64,000 nt of DNA from Gigaspora rosea (Eukaryota; Glomeromycota; Glomeromycetes; Diversisporales; Gigasporaceae). Positions 45,596 to 55,946 of the stretch are shown here, in pieces; position 1 is the stretch's first letter, and each line of letters starts with the position of its first letter. Where the stretch lies: contig QKWP01000666.1 of NCBI GenBank assembly GCA_003550325.1, positions 82,558 through 146,557 on the forward strand. The letters run 5' to 3'. Both the position numbers and the translations under genes were made by a program. The notes beneath the pieces were generated by a model. It worked only from the letters and a program-made list of their open reading frames with translations. It did no database searches and was not told the DNA's origin.

Positions 45596-45677
45596 GGCCG
45601 TTCGAAGTTAATTCTTCGGTTAAAACCCCAAGAGTCCTAGAAAGGGATATTAACCGAAGAATCAACTTCATGCGGCC
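45596..45677. mobile_element. Short PIF/Harbinger-type MITE, TAA target duplication (copy A)
   Basis: GGCCGTTCGAAGTTAATTC faces GAATCAACTTCATGCGGCC, flanked by TAA on both sides. The orthologous copy in the paralogous segment is 60497-60579, so insertion preceded duplication. Confidence 0.75.
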
Positions 45678-46068
45678 TAAGGAGGATTAATTGTCCCTGT
45701 GAAAATAGCCACAGGAACTGACAGGATTTAATACACATAATCAAGATAACAGGAGGTAATCTAATGACCTTCCGCATACAGTTACTCTAACCTGATAAGG
45801 GATGCGATGTGGGATTCTACATCCAATTCAACACCAGCAGACCTCACTCAATTCGCTCATTTTATATTATAACTTCTGAATGTCATGCGTTCATATTGAC
45901 GGCTTAACCTACAAGATAGCGCTAAGCCACACAAACTCAATTGTTTAAAATTAAACGTTTTTAATTTTAAAATTGATATGCGTTAAGTGGATCCAGAAGC
46001 AACTTTCAGTTCGAAATTCTTTAATAGTTTGATGGTTTCAAAATTTCATCCCAAAACATTTAAGATTA

Positions 46069-46412
46069 GGCCACGCGAAGTTGATTTTTCGTTTTGCATT
46101 ACATGGATTTCAAAATTCGGGACGGACGGACGGATTTTTTTTTTTAATTTACTGCAAATTCACATTTAAGGTTATACAAGGTCAATTTTCATTTTGCCAA
46201 AAATGAATCAAAAAATTGGCCGGCAGTTATATTCTTCCTGTAAGTCCTATCGGACAATTACGGGAAATTAAGTCTCCATCGGGTGACACCGGATGAAAAT
46301 AGTGGGAAAAATAGATGTCAAAAATCGAACAATTAGCACAATTGGGATCTAAAAAAAAATGAAAAAAATGGGACGGCAGTAATGCAAAGCGAAAAATCAA
46401 CTTTGCGTGGCC
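46069..46412. mobile_element. PIF/Harbinger-type MITE (GGCCACGC family), TTA target duplication (copy A)
   Basis: GGCCACGCGAAGTTGATTTT and AAAATCAACTTTGCGTGGCC-type ends are inverted, flanked by TTA at 46066-46068 and 46413-46415. The intact interior shows the pre-insertion site (CACAATTGGGATCT) of the hAT-type element at 7922-10639. Confidence 0.82.
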
Positions 46413-46415
46413 TTA

Positions 46416-47110
46416 CATATAGTGGTAATGTTAAATTTCGCAACAGGATCTCAGAAAATTACGCTTACGTGTACACACACATATTGATATACATAGTCTC
46501 ATATATAAGACGTGATGCAACATAAGTGAAAAATAAGCAATGCGCAACGACCTGTGATAAATAGTCACGCTGCACCAGTCTAATGCTGAGAATCGCACAC
46601 ACACATTAAACTTTCCAGTAACTATGCACAACGTATCTTTGCATTCCGTTCCTGATATTCTTGGCTCTGCATCATTTCAACAATAATCACAATTTAGTTT
46701 ATAGACAATTAATTCATCGGCAAGATTATTTTGCAAACGGTTAATTCACAAATGAATTTATTTAATAGATAGTTTGTTTCACCGACAATTTTTTTTTCAA
46801 GTTCAGCCCTAACGACAATGATTTAAATTACTTTGTCTGTAAATGAGCCGTCTTGAAATAAACTGTCTATGAAATAAATTTGTCTGCGAATTAATCGTCT
46901 ATATAATAATTTTATCTATGAAATGTCTGTGAACTAAGTTGTTTACCCAATGAGTGGCACCGGCTATGAACAAAAAATAATTTAATTTTATAACATCCAA
47001 AAACTTTATTAAAGATAAAAATTTTAGGTTTAAAATGAATGCAATTATTAACATGCCAAAAAACAATTTTTTTATAGCACATAATAAAATATTAATTATA
47101 ATAACAATAA
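46416..47110. other. Non-coding part of copy A
   Basis: Shared with 61321-61990. It contains irregular TCTGTGAA/ATAGACAATT motifs (46690-46950) similar in style to the foldback arrays at 31700. No gene seen. Confidence 0.45.
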
Positions 47111-47122
47111 AATAAGGACTTA

Positions 47123-47607
47123 AGGGTAGAGGGTATGTAGATCCTTTCTATTAATAAACTAGTTACTAAAAATTTTATATTTAATATTAAAAAATTTTTT
47201 TATTAAGTAACCATATTAAATTTTTAAATAAAATTGTAGAGGAGGTTTTTCTGATTCTAATGGTGGTCGAATCATTAAAATTGGCCCAGTAGAACCAAAG
47301 ATATAGTTGTTTTTATCTTCGTGACCCTATTTTACTTATTGTTTAGATTGGCCAATTTGTGATCACCCCTGCAGAATAGACCCCCCGCAAAAGTTGATAC
47401 TATAAAAACTTTATCAAATTTTATTCAAAATTAATAAAATTTTATGATATGTGTAATTTTTTATTATGAACAATTTTTACTTAATACATAAATACAATTT
47501 ATATAGTAAAAAATTAACTTTATATGTAGCAATTTTTAAATTCACAATAAAAATATTTTTGGTCACTTGTTTATTAATAGAAATGATCTAATACCCTCTA
47601 CCCTTCG
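47123..47607. mobile_element. 485-bp DNA element with AAGGGTAGAGGGTAT ends
   Basis: AAGGGTAGAGGGTAT at the left faces ATACCCTCTACCCTT at the right, with further facing TTTCTATTAATAAAC blocks. It is absent from copy C. No gene inside; the target duplication is not resolved. Confidence 0.65.
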
Positions 47608-47737
47608 CACCACAACGATCAACCAATTAAATTTGAAGATCAGGTGTAACAAGCAAATTTTCTTTGTGTAACAAAATAAAGAAAATTTTTCTAAATTTGT
47701 AATATCAAAAAATTTCATCTACTTAACCACCTTTCAC

Positions 47738-48011
47738 CAGTGTTGTACATGGACATTGTCCCGCCGATTTTTCAGGGACGCGGACAGTCCGGGACGGGAC
47801 GTCCGGGACATGTCCCCAATAATGTCCCAACATGATAGATATGTCCGCCGGGTAAAACCAATCAATTTGCGGAATTATACGAATTTTATTGGTAGATGAT
47901 CACGTGTTGAGTCGCAAAATGTCCTGGACAAAAAAAATTCTGGGCGGACATGTCCCGGACGTCCCGTCCCGGACTGTCCGCCGTCCGTGTCTGTGTCCCA
48001 TAACAACACTG
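47738..48011. mobile_element. hAT-type MITE, CAGTGTTGT ends, 8-bp target duplication
   Basis: CAGTGTTGT and ACAACACTG are the termini. CCTTTCAC (47730-47737) and CCTTTCAT (48012-48019) flank it, differing by one C/T change. The arms are GC-rich with GGGACGGGACGTCCGGGACA-type blocks facing each other. A CCTTACCCTTACCCTAACC tract follows at 48087-48105. Confidence 0.85.
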
Positions 48012-48654
48012 CCTTTCATGCTCTAACAAAAAAAATTCCTTGCAAAATTTTGGTATATACTGTCATCTATAACTTCTAACACTAAACCTTACCCTTACCC
48101 TAACCTTATATTAATTTAAATTTTTTGTTATATAGAACATTTGTTACATGAATCTAAACTATATTACATATTGTGTGTGATGAATTAAGCATATCGCAGG
48201 GTGTGTTGCATATATTTATTCATAAAATAATATACATCATAAAAATATAATGCTAATTAAAAATTTCTTGTAACACCATACGGTACATTCGTTATGCCTT
48301 GTTCCTATTATAGCATATACTTTATATATATTAACAACATTGTTATCATTAATTTCATATACTGCAATTCCTCGATAGCATACCATTTGGTTTATAACTA
48401 TTTATATTATTATTATCAGAATCAGGAGTAATTTTTTTAGCAATAATAATAATGAATTACTAAAATATAACATCAATATCTACAAAGTTCACCTGAGTTC
48501 ATATTTATATTAATACCTTTGACAGGATTTTCATTCACTTTAATTTTTCATCTGATTTTTTGGTTGTATTTGCACTGAAAAGTTCTCATATTTTAATGAT
48601 ATTATATCTTGAATGCTTGTTTGTTCTTGAATAAAATTGTTAATTTTTTCGTTT

Positions 48655-48747
48655 ACAAGAAGACATGAATATAAACATTTATAATCATCCTGAAAGTTAT
48701 TAAATACTATAAAAAGATATTAATTCGACAAATTTATCATTCTTAAA
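48655..48747 (-). pseudogene. Relic of a third F-box-LRR gene (N-terminus only)
   Basis: Read on the minus strand from 48747, the sequence encodes a decayed F-box start: MINLSN, a stop, then VFNNFQDDYKCLYSCLLV. This matches residues 1-30 of the paralogs. The upstream promoter-like block is also kept (48781-48812). Downstream it joins abruptly to an unrelated relic frame (see 62500-63318), so the remainder of the gene was lost at a junction near 48655. Confidence 0.75.
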
Positions 48748-48859
48748 AAATTAATAAAAATTTTTTACACACTGTACGCACGTATATACAAGGCATAAAA
48801 TGTTGTAAAACATTGTTAATTATATAGGTTGAACGCAGTTTAGATCTGTAATATCACAT

Positions 48860-49751
48860 TGTGAAGGTTCAATTTACAGGGGTTTACTATATAATCACTA
48901 ACTACCCCTGTACTTAACTAAAACACTATTTAAATACTGGTCAAGACTTCTAAACCTTAAACTGGAAGGCAGAAAAAGGTATGGAAAGACTTGGTCCGGG
49001 TCTCAAGGTCGGAGAGTCTTGTGACAGCGAAGTTGGAATTAGGATAAGTCTCTCTGTTTACTACTTATTGTTTTTGAGGTTGAGTATTTGTATTCTACTA
49101 ATCTTCATGGTCTCACTTTTCTTTGTAGCTTATGGGGTTTTAATGCAGCCTTTCGATTGTTGATTCTTGTAACAATCGTCACGTGGAGTTACAGGAATCG
49201 GGGCTAAGTTAGCTCAGATGATCATGGGAACAAGAAGAGCATTACAATAAACGTTGTTCACAAGAACGATGGTATTTTCTTATGTGGCAAAAATAAGTAT
49301 ATTTTTATTTATAAAGGAAAATATACAATAATAGATATTAAGTTCTAGAGCTAACACTTCTACTTTAATTTCGAAGGTTACTAACTGGAACTTGAACTAA
49401 CTAGAACTATTCTCAACGGTTGTGAACTAAACTACTCTTTTCTTTAATGAGCCTAAGGCTCTTATATACTTTTAATTACAAACTAAAAATCGATTTGATG
49501 GATTCGATTGAGTCTTGGACTCTTTTGACTTCATAGAGTCTTTTGACTCCATTGACTTTTTCGACTCCATAGAGTCTTTTGACTCTATTGACTCTTTTGA
49601 CTCCATTGAGTCACAGCCTTACTATAAATGGTAACGCTAAGATGTAATATTTAAAAATAGAAAAGATGTACATAAAAATAATAAAAGAATAAAAATAGAC
49701 ATCGAGCACAGCCTCAACTTCCGGTTTCATAGATCAGATTTGCCTTTTACA
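48860..49751 (-). repeat. LTR (3' LTR of the minus-strand element)
   Basis: 892 bp, matching 55947-56761 over its length. It includes a tract of GACTC.AT.GAGTC-type repeats at 49500-49615 that is shorter in the other LTR. Differences between the LTRs look mostly like transitions, so the element is not recent. A short plus-strand frame at 48981-49163 recurs in both LTRs and is not taken as a gene. Confidence 0.8.
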
Positions 49752-49859
49752 ACTCTCTCACCCTTATTTTCGAGTTCCATGAGAAAATAGGAGAATCAAA
49801 GTTTGCGTACTCCTTTAAGCTAGAGCACCGACGACCTAAACTGGATTGAGCTTAATGTC

Positions 49860-49975
49860 GAATTTTGGTCTTGTAAGTATATTTCTTTACTCTTCCCAAG
49901 TTCATCTTTTTCAATGCCAATTCTGTTTTGATAGCAGTATCCAATCTGATAGATACTACTTTAGATTACTTCTGG
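49860..49975 (-). pseudogene. Sel1-repeat fragment
   Basis: The minus strand encodes IYQIGYCYQNRIGIEKDELG, a typical Sel1 repeat core (x-LGYCYxNGIGVxKD). It is interrupted by stops on both sides. It lies at the downstream end of the LTR element interior and is in the same orientation as the other coding remnants. Confidence 0.6.
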
Positions 49976-50978
49976 CTCTTCACACGAGCTTGCGACATAT
50001 ATGGGGTTATGCTTTGATATCAATCCAGGGCTTCCTTATAAAACTTATCTGGCATGAGATATGGATGCTTCCTTCCTTCTTTCCGTCCTAATCTTTTGTT
50101 TCTTTCTTTATAATGATTTCATTTTTCTTCTTTTCTTCTTGTTCAACTTCTTTTCTTCTTTTGCCTTTATATAGCTTTTGTTAAGTGTGCCCCAACCTCG
50201 CACACTTTTGTCATGGCCATCCTCATCTATGTCACGACCACTATTTTTCTTCAAACTTCTCTGACTATTTTTCATAAATATTTACGTGTTTTGTGTTGAT
50301 GCACCCCACTCTCGCACATAACTATCATGACCTCCCTGCTTTCATTGTTATGTCCATTTTACTGACTAGGGCCCTCAACTCGCCCTAATCCATTCTGACC
50401 AACCTCTCTTTTTTGTCAGGTCTGTTGTTTTTTTTTTTTAAAAAAAAAATTCTTTGTTAATTTTAGTTATGTCTTAATGTCGATTTGGGGGAACTTTCTG
50501 GTGTCTTCAAATATTCCTTAGGGCAACTTTGAGGAAAAAGTTTTTAAAAGTCTTGAGCAAAAGATCGATGCGGCTTCTTATCTCGTAGTAGGTAGATAAT
50601 TGTTTGATATTTGTAGTAATTCACGACCTTTGAATTTTTGGATTTTTGTTTCGATTATAAGTACAATGGGCCTCTATTTTTTTTATTCAAACATTCCTCA
50701 CAAAACAAACAAAAGTTTTCAATAAATTTTACGAATTTTTGATCTATTACAAAATTGACAACCAAGTTCTAAAACCAATTTAACATATTGCCTTTTGGTC
50801 ATCCCTTCAGGTGGTTACAGTTGTCAATAAGATAATAAGCAGTTCTTGATGCTTGCCAAATTTTTTGATTTGTCATAGGCATCTCTGCATTTTTGGTAGT
50901 TTTTGTTTTTTCCCTCCTGAATAGTATCCTTTTTGACGTTGAGACAATAATTTTCAAAGAAAATAAAAATGTATTTGT

Positions 50979-52505
50979 TTTTTTTTTTTTAACTTATAAT
51001 TTTCTCTCTTGGTTATTTCTCAGGTTCTATTTCAATTAATTTTTGGAGTACTTTGAGATAATTTCAGAAACTCCTTGAGAGCAGCTCCAGCTAACAATTA
51101 CGAAAATCTTTAGGCGAAAGGTTAATAGGACTTCGGTACACTATATGCAAGGTAGATAGGTAGGCAATAAGAATTCTTATATAGGCTTTGGAACGGCTTT
51201 GGGTGACTCATTGTGCATTACTATGCAGATAATCTGGGATTTGAAGAAACTTCTGGTGTGATCTTTGAAATATAAGTGATTAGGGTGATTAGGGCCCTCA
51301 GCTCGCCTTAACCCATCCTGATCAACCATGCTCTATTATCAGGTCTGTTTTTCGAATTTCTTCTTGTAGGTATTTCTTGGTCAATTCGTGATAAGGTTTT
51401 AGCTTGTTTCTGTTTCGTATTTTTGCAAACTTTTCAGATTGTTCTGGCCTATTTTTTTTTTCAGTTACTCCAAGTTTACTGCTTAATTTGGGGTTGCATT
51501 TATCAGTTCATAATTGATTTAGAGTAATTGGATTGGAGTTGGAGTTTCCTGTTACGATTCTTAAAGATAAGGTGTCTCGTAATGTCATGAGGATCGATTA
51601 TTAATCGATTTCTTTAACATCAGATAATCTATCAAATGGAATCCATTCAATCGTCTTTTTATATTTCCAGACTCTAAGTTGGAATTCTTTCATACAACCA
51701 TTAATATCTTTATTTCCACTCATCCATTTTGCTGCCATATCTAGGTCGCATGATAGACACCATACTGGTCNTTTTTTTTTTTTAACTTATAATTTTCTCT
51801 CTTGGTTATTTCTCAGGTTCTATTTCAATTAATTTTTGGAGTACTTTGAGATAATTTCAGAAACTCCTTGAGAGCAGCTCCAGCTAACAATTACGAAAAT
51901 CTTTAGGCGAAAGGTTAATAGGACTTCGGTACACTATATGCAAGGTAGATAGGTAGGCAATAAGAATTCTTATATAGGCTTTGGAACGGCTTTGGGTGAC
52001 TCATTGTGCATTACTATGCAGATAATCTGGGATTTGAAGAAACTTCTGGTGTGATCTTTGAAATATAAGTGATTAGGGTGATTAGGGCCCTCAGCTCGCC
52101 TTAACCCATCCTGATCAACCATGCTCTATTATCAGGTCTGTTTTTCGAATTTCTTCTTGTAGGTATTTCTTGGTCAATTCGTGATAAGGTTTTAGCTTGT
52201 TTCTGTTTCGTATTTTTGCAAACTTTTCAGATTGTTCTGGCCTATTTTTTTTTTCAGTTACTCCAAGTTTACTGCTTAATTTGGGGTTGCATTTATCAGT
52301 TCATAATTGATTTAGAGTAATTGGATTGGAGTTGGAGTTTCCTGTTACGATTCTTAAAGATAAGGTGTCTCGTAATGTCATGAGGATCGATTATTAATCG
52401 ATTTCTTTAACATCAGATAATCTATCAAATGGAATCCATTCAATCGTCTTTTTATATTTCCAGACTCTAAGTTGGAATTCTTGCATGATAGACACCATAC
52501 TGGTC
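50979..52505. other. Assembly gap flanked by a near-identical duplication
   Basis: 50979-51770 and 51772-52505 are the same sequence, separated by a single N at 51771. They appear identical except that the second lacks 58 bases present at about 51693-51750. This pattern suggests two haplotypes or overlapping contig ends joined in tandem. The real interior of the LTR element is probably about 0.8 kb shorter. Confidence 0.88.
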
Positions 52506-52558
52506 GTGTTTTATCTTCATTACAAGGTGCACACTTTCTATATTCATAGTAATATCTA
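51600..52558 (-). pseudogene. Relic of Cys-ribbon kinase N-terminus, present twice because of the gap
   Basis: On the minus strand from 52557 the frame reads RYYYEYRKCAPCNEDKTRPV then WCLSC. In the first copy (51770 downward) it continues uninterrupted: DLDMAAKWMSGNKDINGCMK, EFQLRVWKYKKTIEWIPFDR, LSDVKEID and a stop. This is the ribbon, SGNKDI segment, EFQL helix and IEWIPFDRL lead-in of the Glomeromycotina kinase family. The glycine loop should follow, but only degraded sequence is seen. The second copy lacks 58 bases here and shifts frame. Confidence 0.7.
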
Positions 52559-52713
52559 GGGAAGTGCTGTTTATTACGTAATTTATTTTTATTAGGAGGT
52601 CATACCCCCTGTGATCTAATTAGCAGCCAATAATAATTTTTATATATAATATATAGACGTGATAGACTGCTAACTCCCCTCTTGAAATTATGTAATAAAC
52701 GGCACTTCCCTTA
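52557..52713. mobile_element. 157-bp MITE inside the Sel1/kinase relic
   Basis: AGGGAAGTGCTGTTTATTAC and GTAATAAACGGCACTTCCCT face each other at the two ends. Removing it joins the Sel1 relic upstream to the Cys-ribbon relic downstream on the minus strand (GHDIAI to RYYYEYRKC) with little disturbance, so it inserted after those sequences were already adjacent. Confidence 0.7.
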
Positions 52714-54480
52714 TTGCAATATCATGACCTATTTCAGCAGATTTTCTATGATAAATAGATGCATCATAGTTATCTTTTTCAACTTTAGTCTTCTTACTTT
52801 ACCCAAGATTATTTATTCTGCAAACACAATTTATTGCAGCTAATCTTTGATTATATACTGATACCGTAGGTTTATTTTCTAAATTACTCTTTGTTACTAT
52901 TAGCATATATAGAAGTAGTAGTAGTGTAATCCTGATGCTAAATAATATGAATCTGAAGGTAACTAGCTTGTCAGCTCTTTTTCTTTTTTGTTTATTTGGT
53001 GTCTTGGTTTTCCAATTGTTCTTAGTTTTAGCTTTTCTAAGATGCTTGGGCCCTATACGTCCTTTTGTTTTTGATCTATCATTATTGCTCTTTATACTAT
53101 CCTGATAACTATTACGTGTTCGACTAGCTCTGTATATCTTCATTGGTTTCAGATACTTAGTAGATGCCCGATGTTCATCATGTTCAACTCTAATTCCATT
53201 TAGCAAATAATTGTTTTGACTTATTTGAGCTTTTTCAGCTTTATCAATGTATTCAATCCTCTCACCAGATTTGAATTCGTCTTCTATAATGCTGGTTACA
53301 AAATCTTTACAATCATTCAGGCCCAACCAATCTTCGGGGATTTCATCATTGCAAGGATACCATGTTTCAGCATCATCACCAGCATTTTCAGGCTCTTCAA
53401 GGTAGCCACTAATAGGGTTCGGGGCTATCTTCTCATAACTGGATTCATTGTCCAATTTGGGAGCTTCTATATTTGGTTTAATTTCTATACCATCTTGATA
53501 GCCAGGATCGACTTGAAATATTCCTCGCATCTTTTGTGGTTTTTGAAACCAGTAAATGTCTTGTGATAGTTGCTTTTAACTTCAATTCCATTAACATAGT
53601 TTATTTCTGCAGTTTTCAGTCTAGAGCTTTCTCTTCGATCTTTATTTTGTTCTTATACTTTTTTCTTGGGCTTCAATTCCCTTATGATTGTCTCCTTTGG
53701 GTTCAATCCCATTGGCAAGATTCATTTCAGCATATTTTGGCAACCCACTAGAGCATTCCGTTTAACTTCTATTTCTCTGGTGTTCTTTATGCTTTTTTTG
53801 AATGATTGGCATTATTCGAATTAGCAGATAGCCTCTCGAGTTTGTTCAGTTGCTAGTGAGTTACCTTTCGCTAATGTGGCACTTCATGTTTACCTAGTTT
53901 AACTCTATTAACTTTATCAACTATTGAAGCATCTGTGGCATTACTATTATTTTGATAACAGTATTTTGCCTTATGTGTTCTATTGGTATCACTCCTTTCT
54001 GTTAACTTTTGATATGATACAAATGCCTTATATTTATCTTTAGTGTTTCTAGAGCTATATTGGCTATACCATCCAGTCTACTCTGTTTATCAAGCTTAGG
54101 TTGGTTTTTAAAGTTTGTATCCGGTACTTGATCTAATTTCTGATTATATATACTTGAACTAATATTACTATTCTTTTTAGCTCTATTTTTATTTTCACAG
54201 CAAAGTCCAATTCTTGCTTGTGCTTTGAAGTAACCTTCAATATTTCCTTCCTCTGCAGATCTTTGATACCAATCAGATGCCTCAGGTCTGTTATTCTTGA
54301 CTCTAACAGTCATATTCTTATCCATTTTAACATAGTCTCCTTTTTTAGCCTTTTATCAAGGACAAATTTCTGTATTCTTGTATAATAAGCATCGCGATCT
54401 TCAGTAGTAAGCTTATTGTATTGGATTTTATTGATAAAACCTCAGGGTGGATGCTAAGCATTTTGGGCTTTTATTTTCAG
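52714..54480 (-). pseudogene. Decayed Sel1-repeat coding region
   Basis: Several minus-strand frames keep Sel1-type pieces: ASDWYQRSAEEGNIEGYFKA (in 54002-54325), LPKYAEMNLANGIEPKGDNH and TAEINYVNGIEVKSNYHKTF (53560-53750), NYLLNGIRVEHDEHRAS (53150-53215) and KVEKDNYDASIYHRKSAEIG (52720-52800). These match the alternating helices of Sel1 repeats (AxxWYxKSAExGxxxA...GIGVExD). The longest open piece, 52799-53530 (243 residues), is otherwise low-complexity, Lys/Arg-rich and ends with a hydrophobic stretch. Frames are broken repeatedly, so this is a relic. Its position and orientation put it inside the LTR element. Confidence 0.55.
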
Positions 54481-54614
54481 AAATAATAGTAGAAGCTATA
54501 TCAGCTTTATAAACATTCTGCAAATTCATTGTTTTTTGACTTGGATGAATTCAGAAGGATTGCCTACTTCGTGTTTTTGGAGTTGAAGGCACCCTAATAT
54601 ACAATGGTAAGTAG

Positions 54615-55489
54615 ATGGGATCTGCAAGTAAACGTGCAGGGTACAAATGGCACTATGCCAGGCACTGTTGGCACTATGCCGGGCAAAATAATAGTGCCCT
54701 AAGTGCCTGCCAACTTTTTTTTCATTGTGCCCGAACAGTGCCAGTACGTGTATTATAAGAATACATTTGATAGATAGATTGATCTGAGCATTCCCGACAC
54801 TTTACACTTTATCATTTATTTTAAATCATATTCTATTTTTTTTCCTTTACTAGGATCTACTACCTTTATTTAATTATTAACGACACTATAACTTGTATAT
54901 ATATTAAGCCACCTAACAAAACTTCAAAACTTAATTTTTACTGAATTGTTTATGAAATATAATATATATCGATATTATAATTTTGTTTTTTATTTTTGCT
55001 TCTATTCACTCTAAGAGTCAATTACTATTTATAATCGAAATAAATTTGTTCTAATATATAGAAGATTATAAAGAAATTAAAAATCAAGCAATGCTATAAT
55101 ATTACTTTTCACATTGCTTGATAGAGTAATAGTATAATTAAATTGACTAGCTAAAATACCTTTATACTTTATAAAATAATGCTATTGCTTTACATATATA
55201 TATAATAATATAAATATTACAAACATATTAAATTATATATAAATATATTACAACATGTACTGTATATACGTGCAACTATTATTTGAATAAATGATCGTAA
55301 AATTGATTTTATTAATTGATCATATAAATATGTGATATAACTAACACTATTGGTACAGTACCAGCACCAATACTCGTGCCAGTGCCTAGGTAAGGCCCGT
55401 GCCGGTGCCCTAAAATTTAAAGTCAAGTTATGCCCATGCCTTAAATGCCCTCTTTTTGCATAGGTATGTCCCGGGTTTGCAGAACCCTA
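54615..55489. mobile_element. 875-bp hAT-type element, 8-bp target duplication GTAAGTAG
   Basis: The left end ATGGGATCTGCAA and the right end TTGCAGAACCCTA are inverted. GTAAGTAG flanks it at 54607-54614 and 55490-55497. The first 150 bp at each end are rich in GGCAC/GTGCC motifs. It interrupts the gag-like frame of the LTR retrotransposon: the minus-strand frame EEAVLVVYL continues on the other side of the insertion as PLYIRVPSTPKTR. Confidence 0.82.
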
Positions 55490-55760
55490 GTAAGTAGACT
55501 ACTAGTACAGCTTCTTCATTTTTACTATCTATAATGTCCTCGAATATTTCTAGCACCAATTTAAGAGCCTGAAGAAGTTGTGAGTTATCGATGTAATCAT
55601 TTCCAAAGATTTCGTTTATAATCTCTTGGAATTTGGTAAGTTGGTTATCTGTCATAGTTGCTAGTTGCAGATAAAATAGCACACTGTTTTTCTAGCTTCT
55701 TCACCTCAGGACATTTACTAACTATATGCCCTTTTGTTTTACAGGATGTGCACTATACTT
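55428..55760 (-). pseudogene. Gag-like relic with CCHC zinc knuckle
   Basis: On the minus strand, 55752-55711 encodes CTSCKTKGHIVSKC, a canonical CX2CX4HX4C zinc knuckle of retroelement Gag proteins. It is preceded in frame by RDIRKEV and a TAG; CAG to TAG is a plausible cause. A one-base shift then leads into TMTDNQLTKFQEIINEIFGN and SQLLQALKLVLEIFEDIID, interrupted by the hAT-type element at 55489. The knuckle fixes the coding direction of the LTR element as minus. Confidence 0.65.
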
Positions 55761-55946
55761 CTTTTCGAATGTCTCTGCGGGTTATTTCTCTTTAGGGTCG
55801 CTTATATATTGCCAGGGTTTGTAATTGGGTTTCTTCTTTGTGATAAGTATTTCTTCCCATATTCGGGCTTGGTTAGATGGATTTGTTCAAAACTCGTAGT
55901 TTTAATTCAGGTAGGTTCAAAAGTTCATCTCACAGTCACCACCAAT

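Larger units (their letters stand above)
43330..48655. repeat. Segmental duplication, copy A (F-box-LRR unit)
   Basis: This segment is collinear with 58485-62580: F-box-LRR gene, its upstream region, two MITEs (GGCCG and GGCCACGC types), a TTGTCTGT/ATAGAC-rich stretch and a relic coding tail. The similarity extends left as 42341-42440 with 58173-58272 and 34158-34312 with 58015-58172, once insertions are removed. Copy A alone carries insertions at 45268-45548 and 47110-48190. Confidence 0.85.

Noticed and set aside
48981-49163. Small plus-strand frame repeated in both LTRs (also 56078-56296)
   Set aside because: It lies antisense within the LTRs of a minus-strand element, and its repetition merely reflects the LTR duplication.
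53216-53751. Plus-strand open frames opposite the Sel1 relic
   Set aside because: They are antisense shadows; the minus strand carries recognisable Sel1 pieces.
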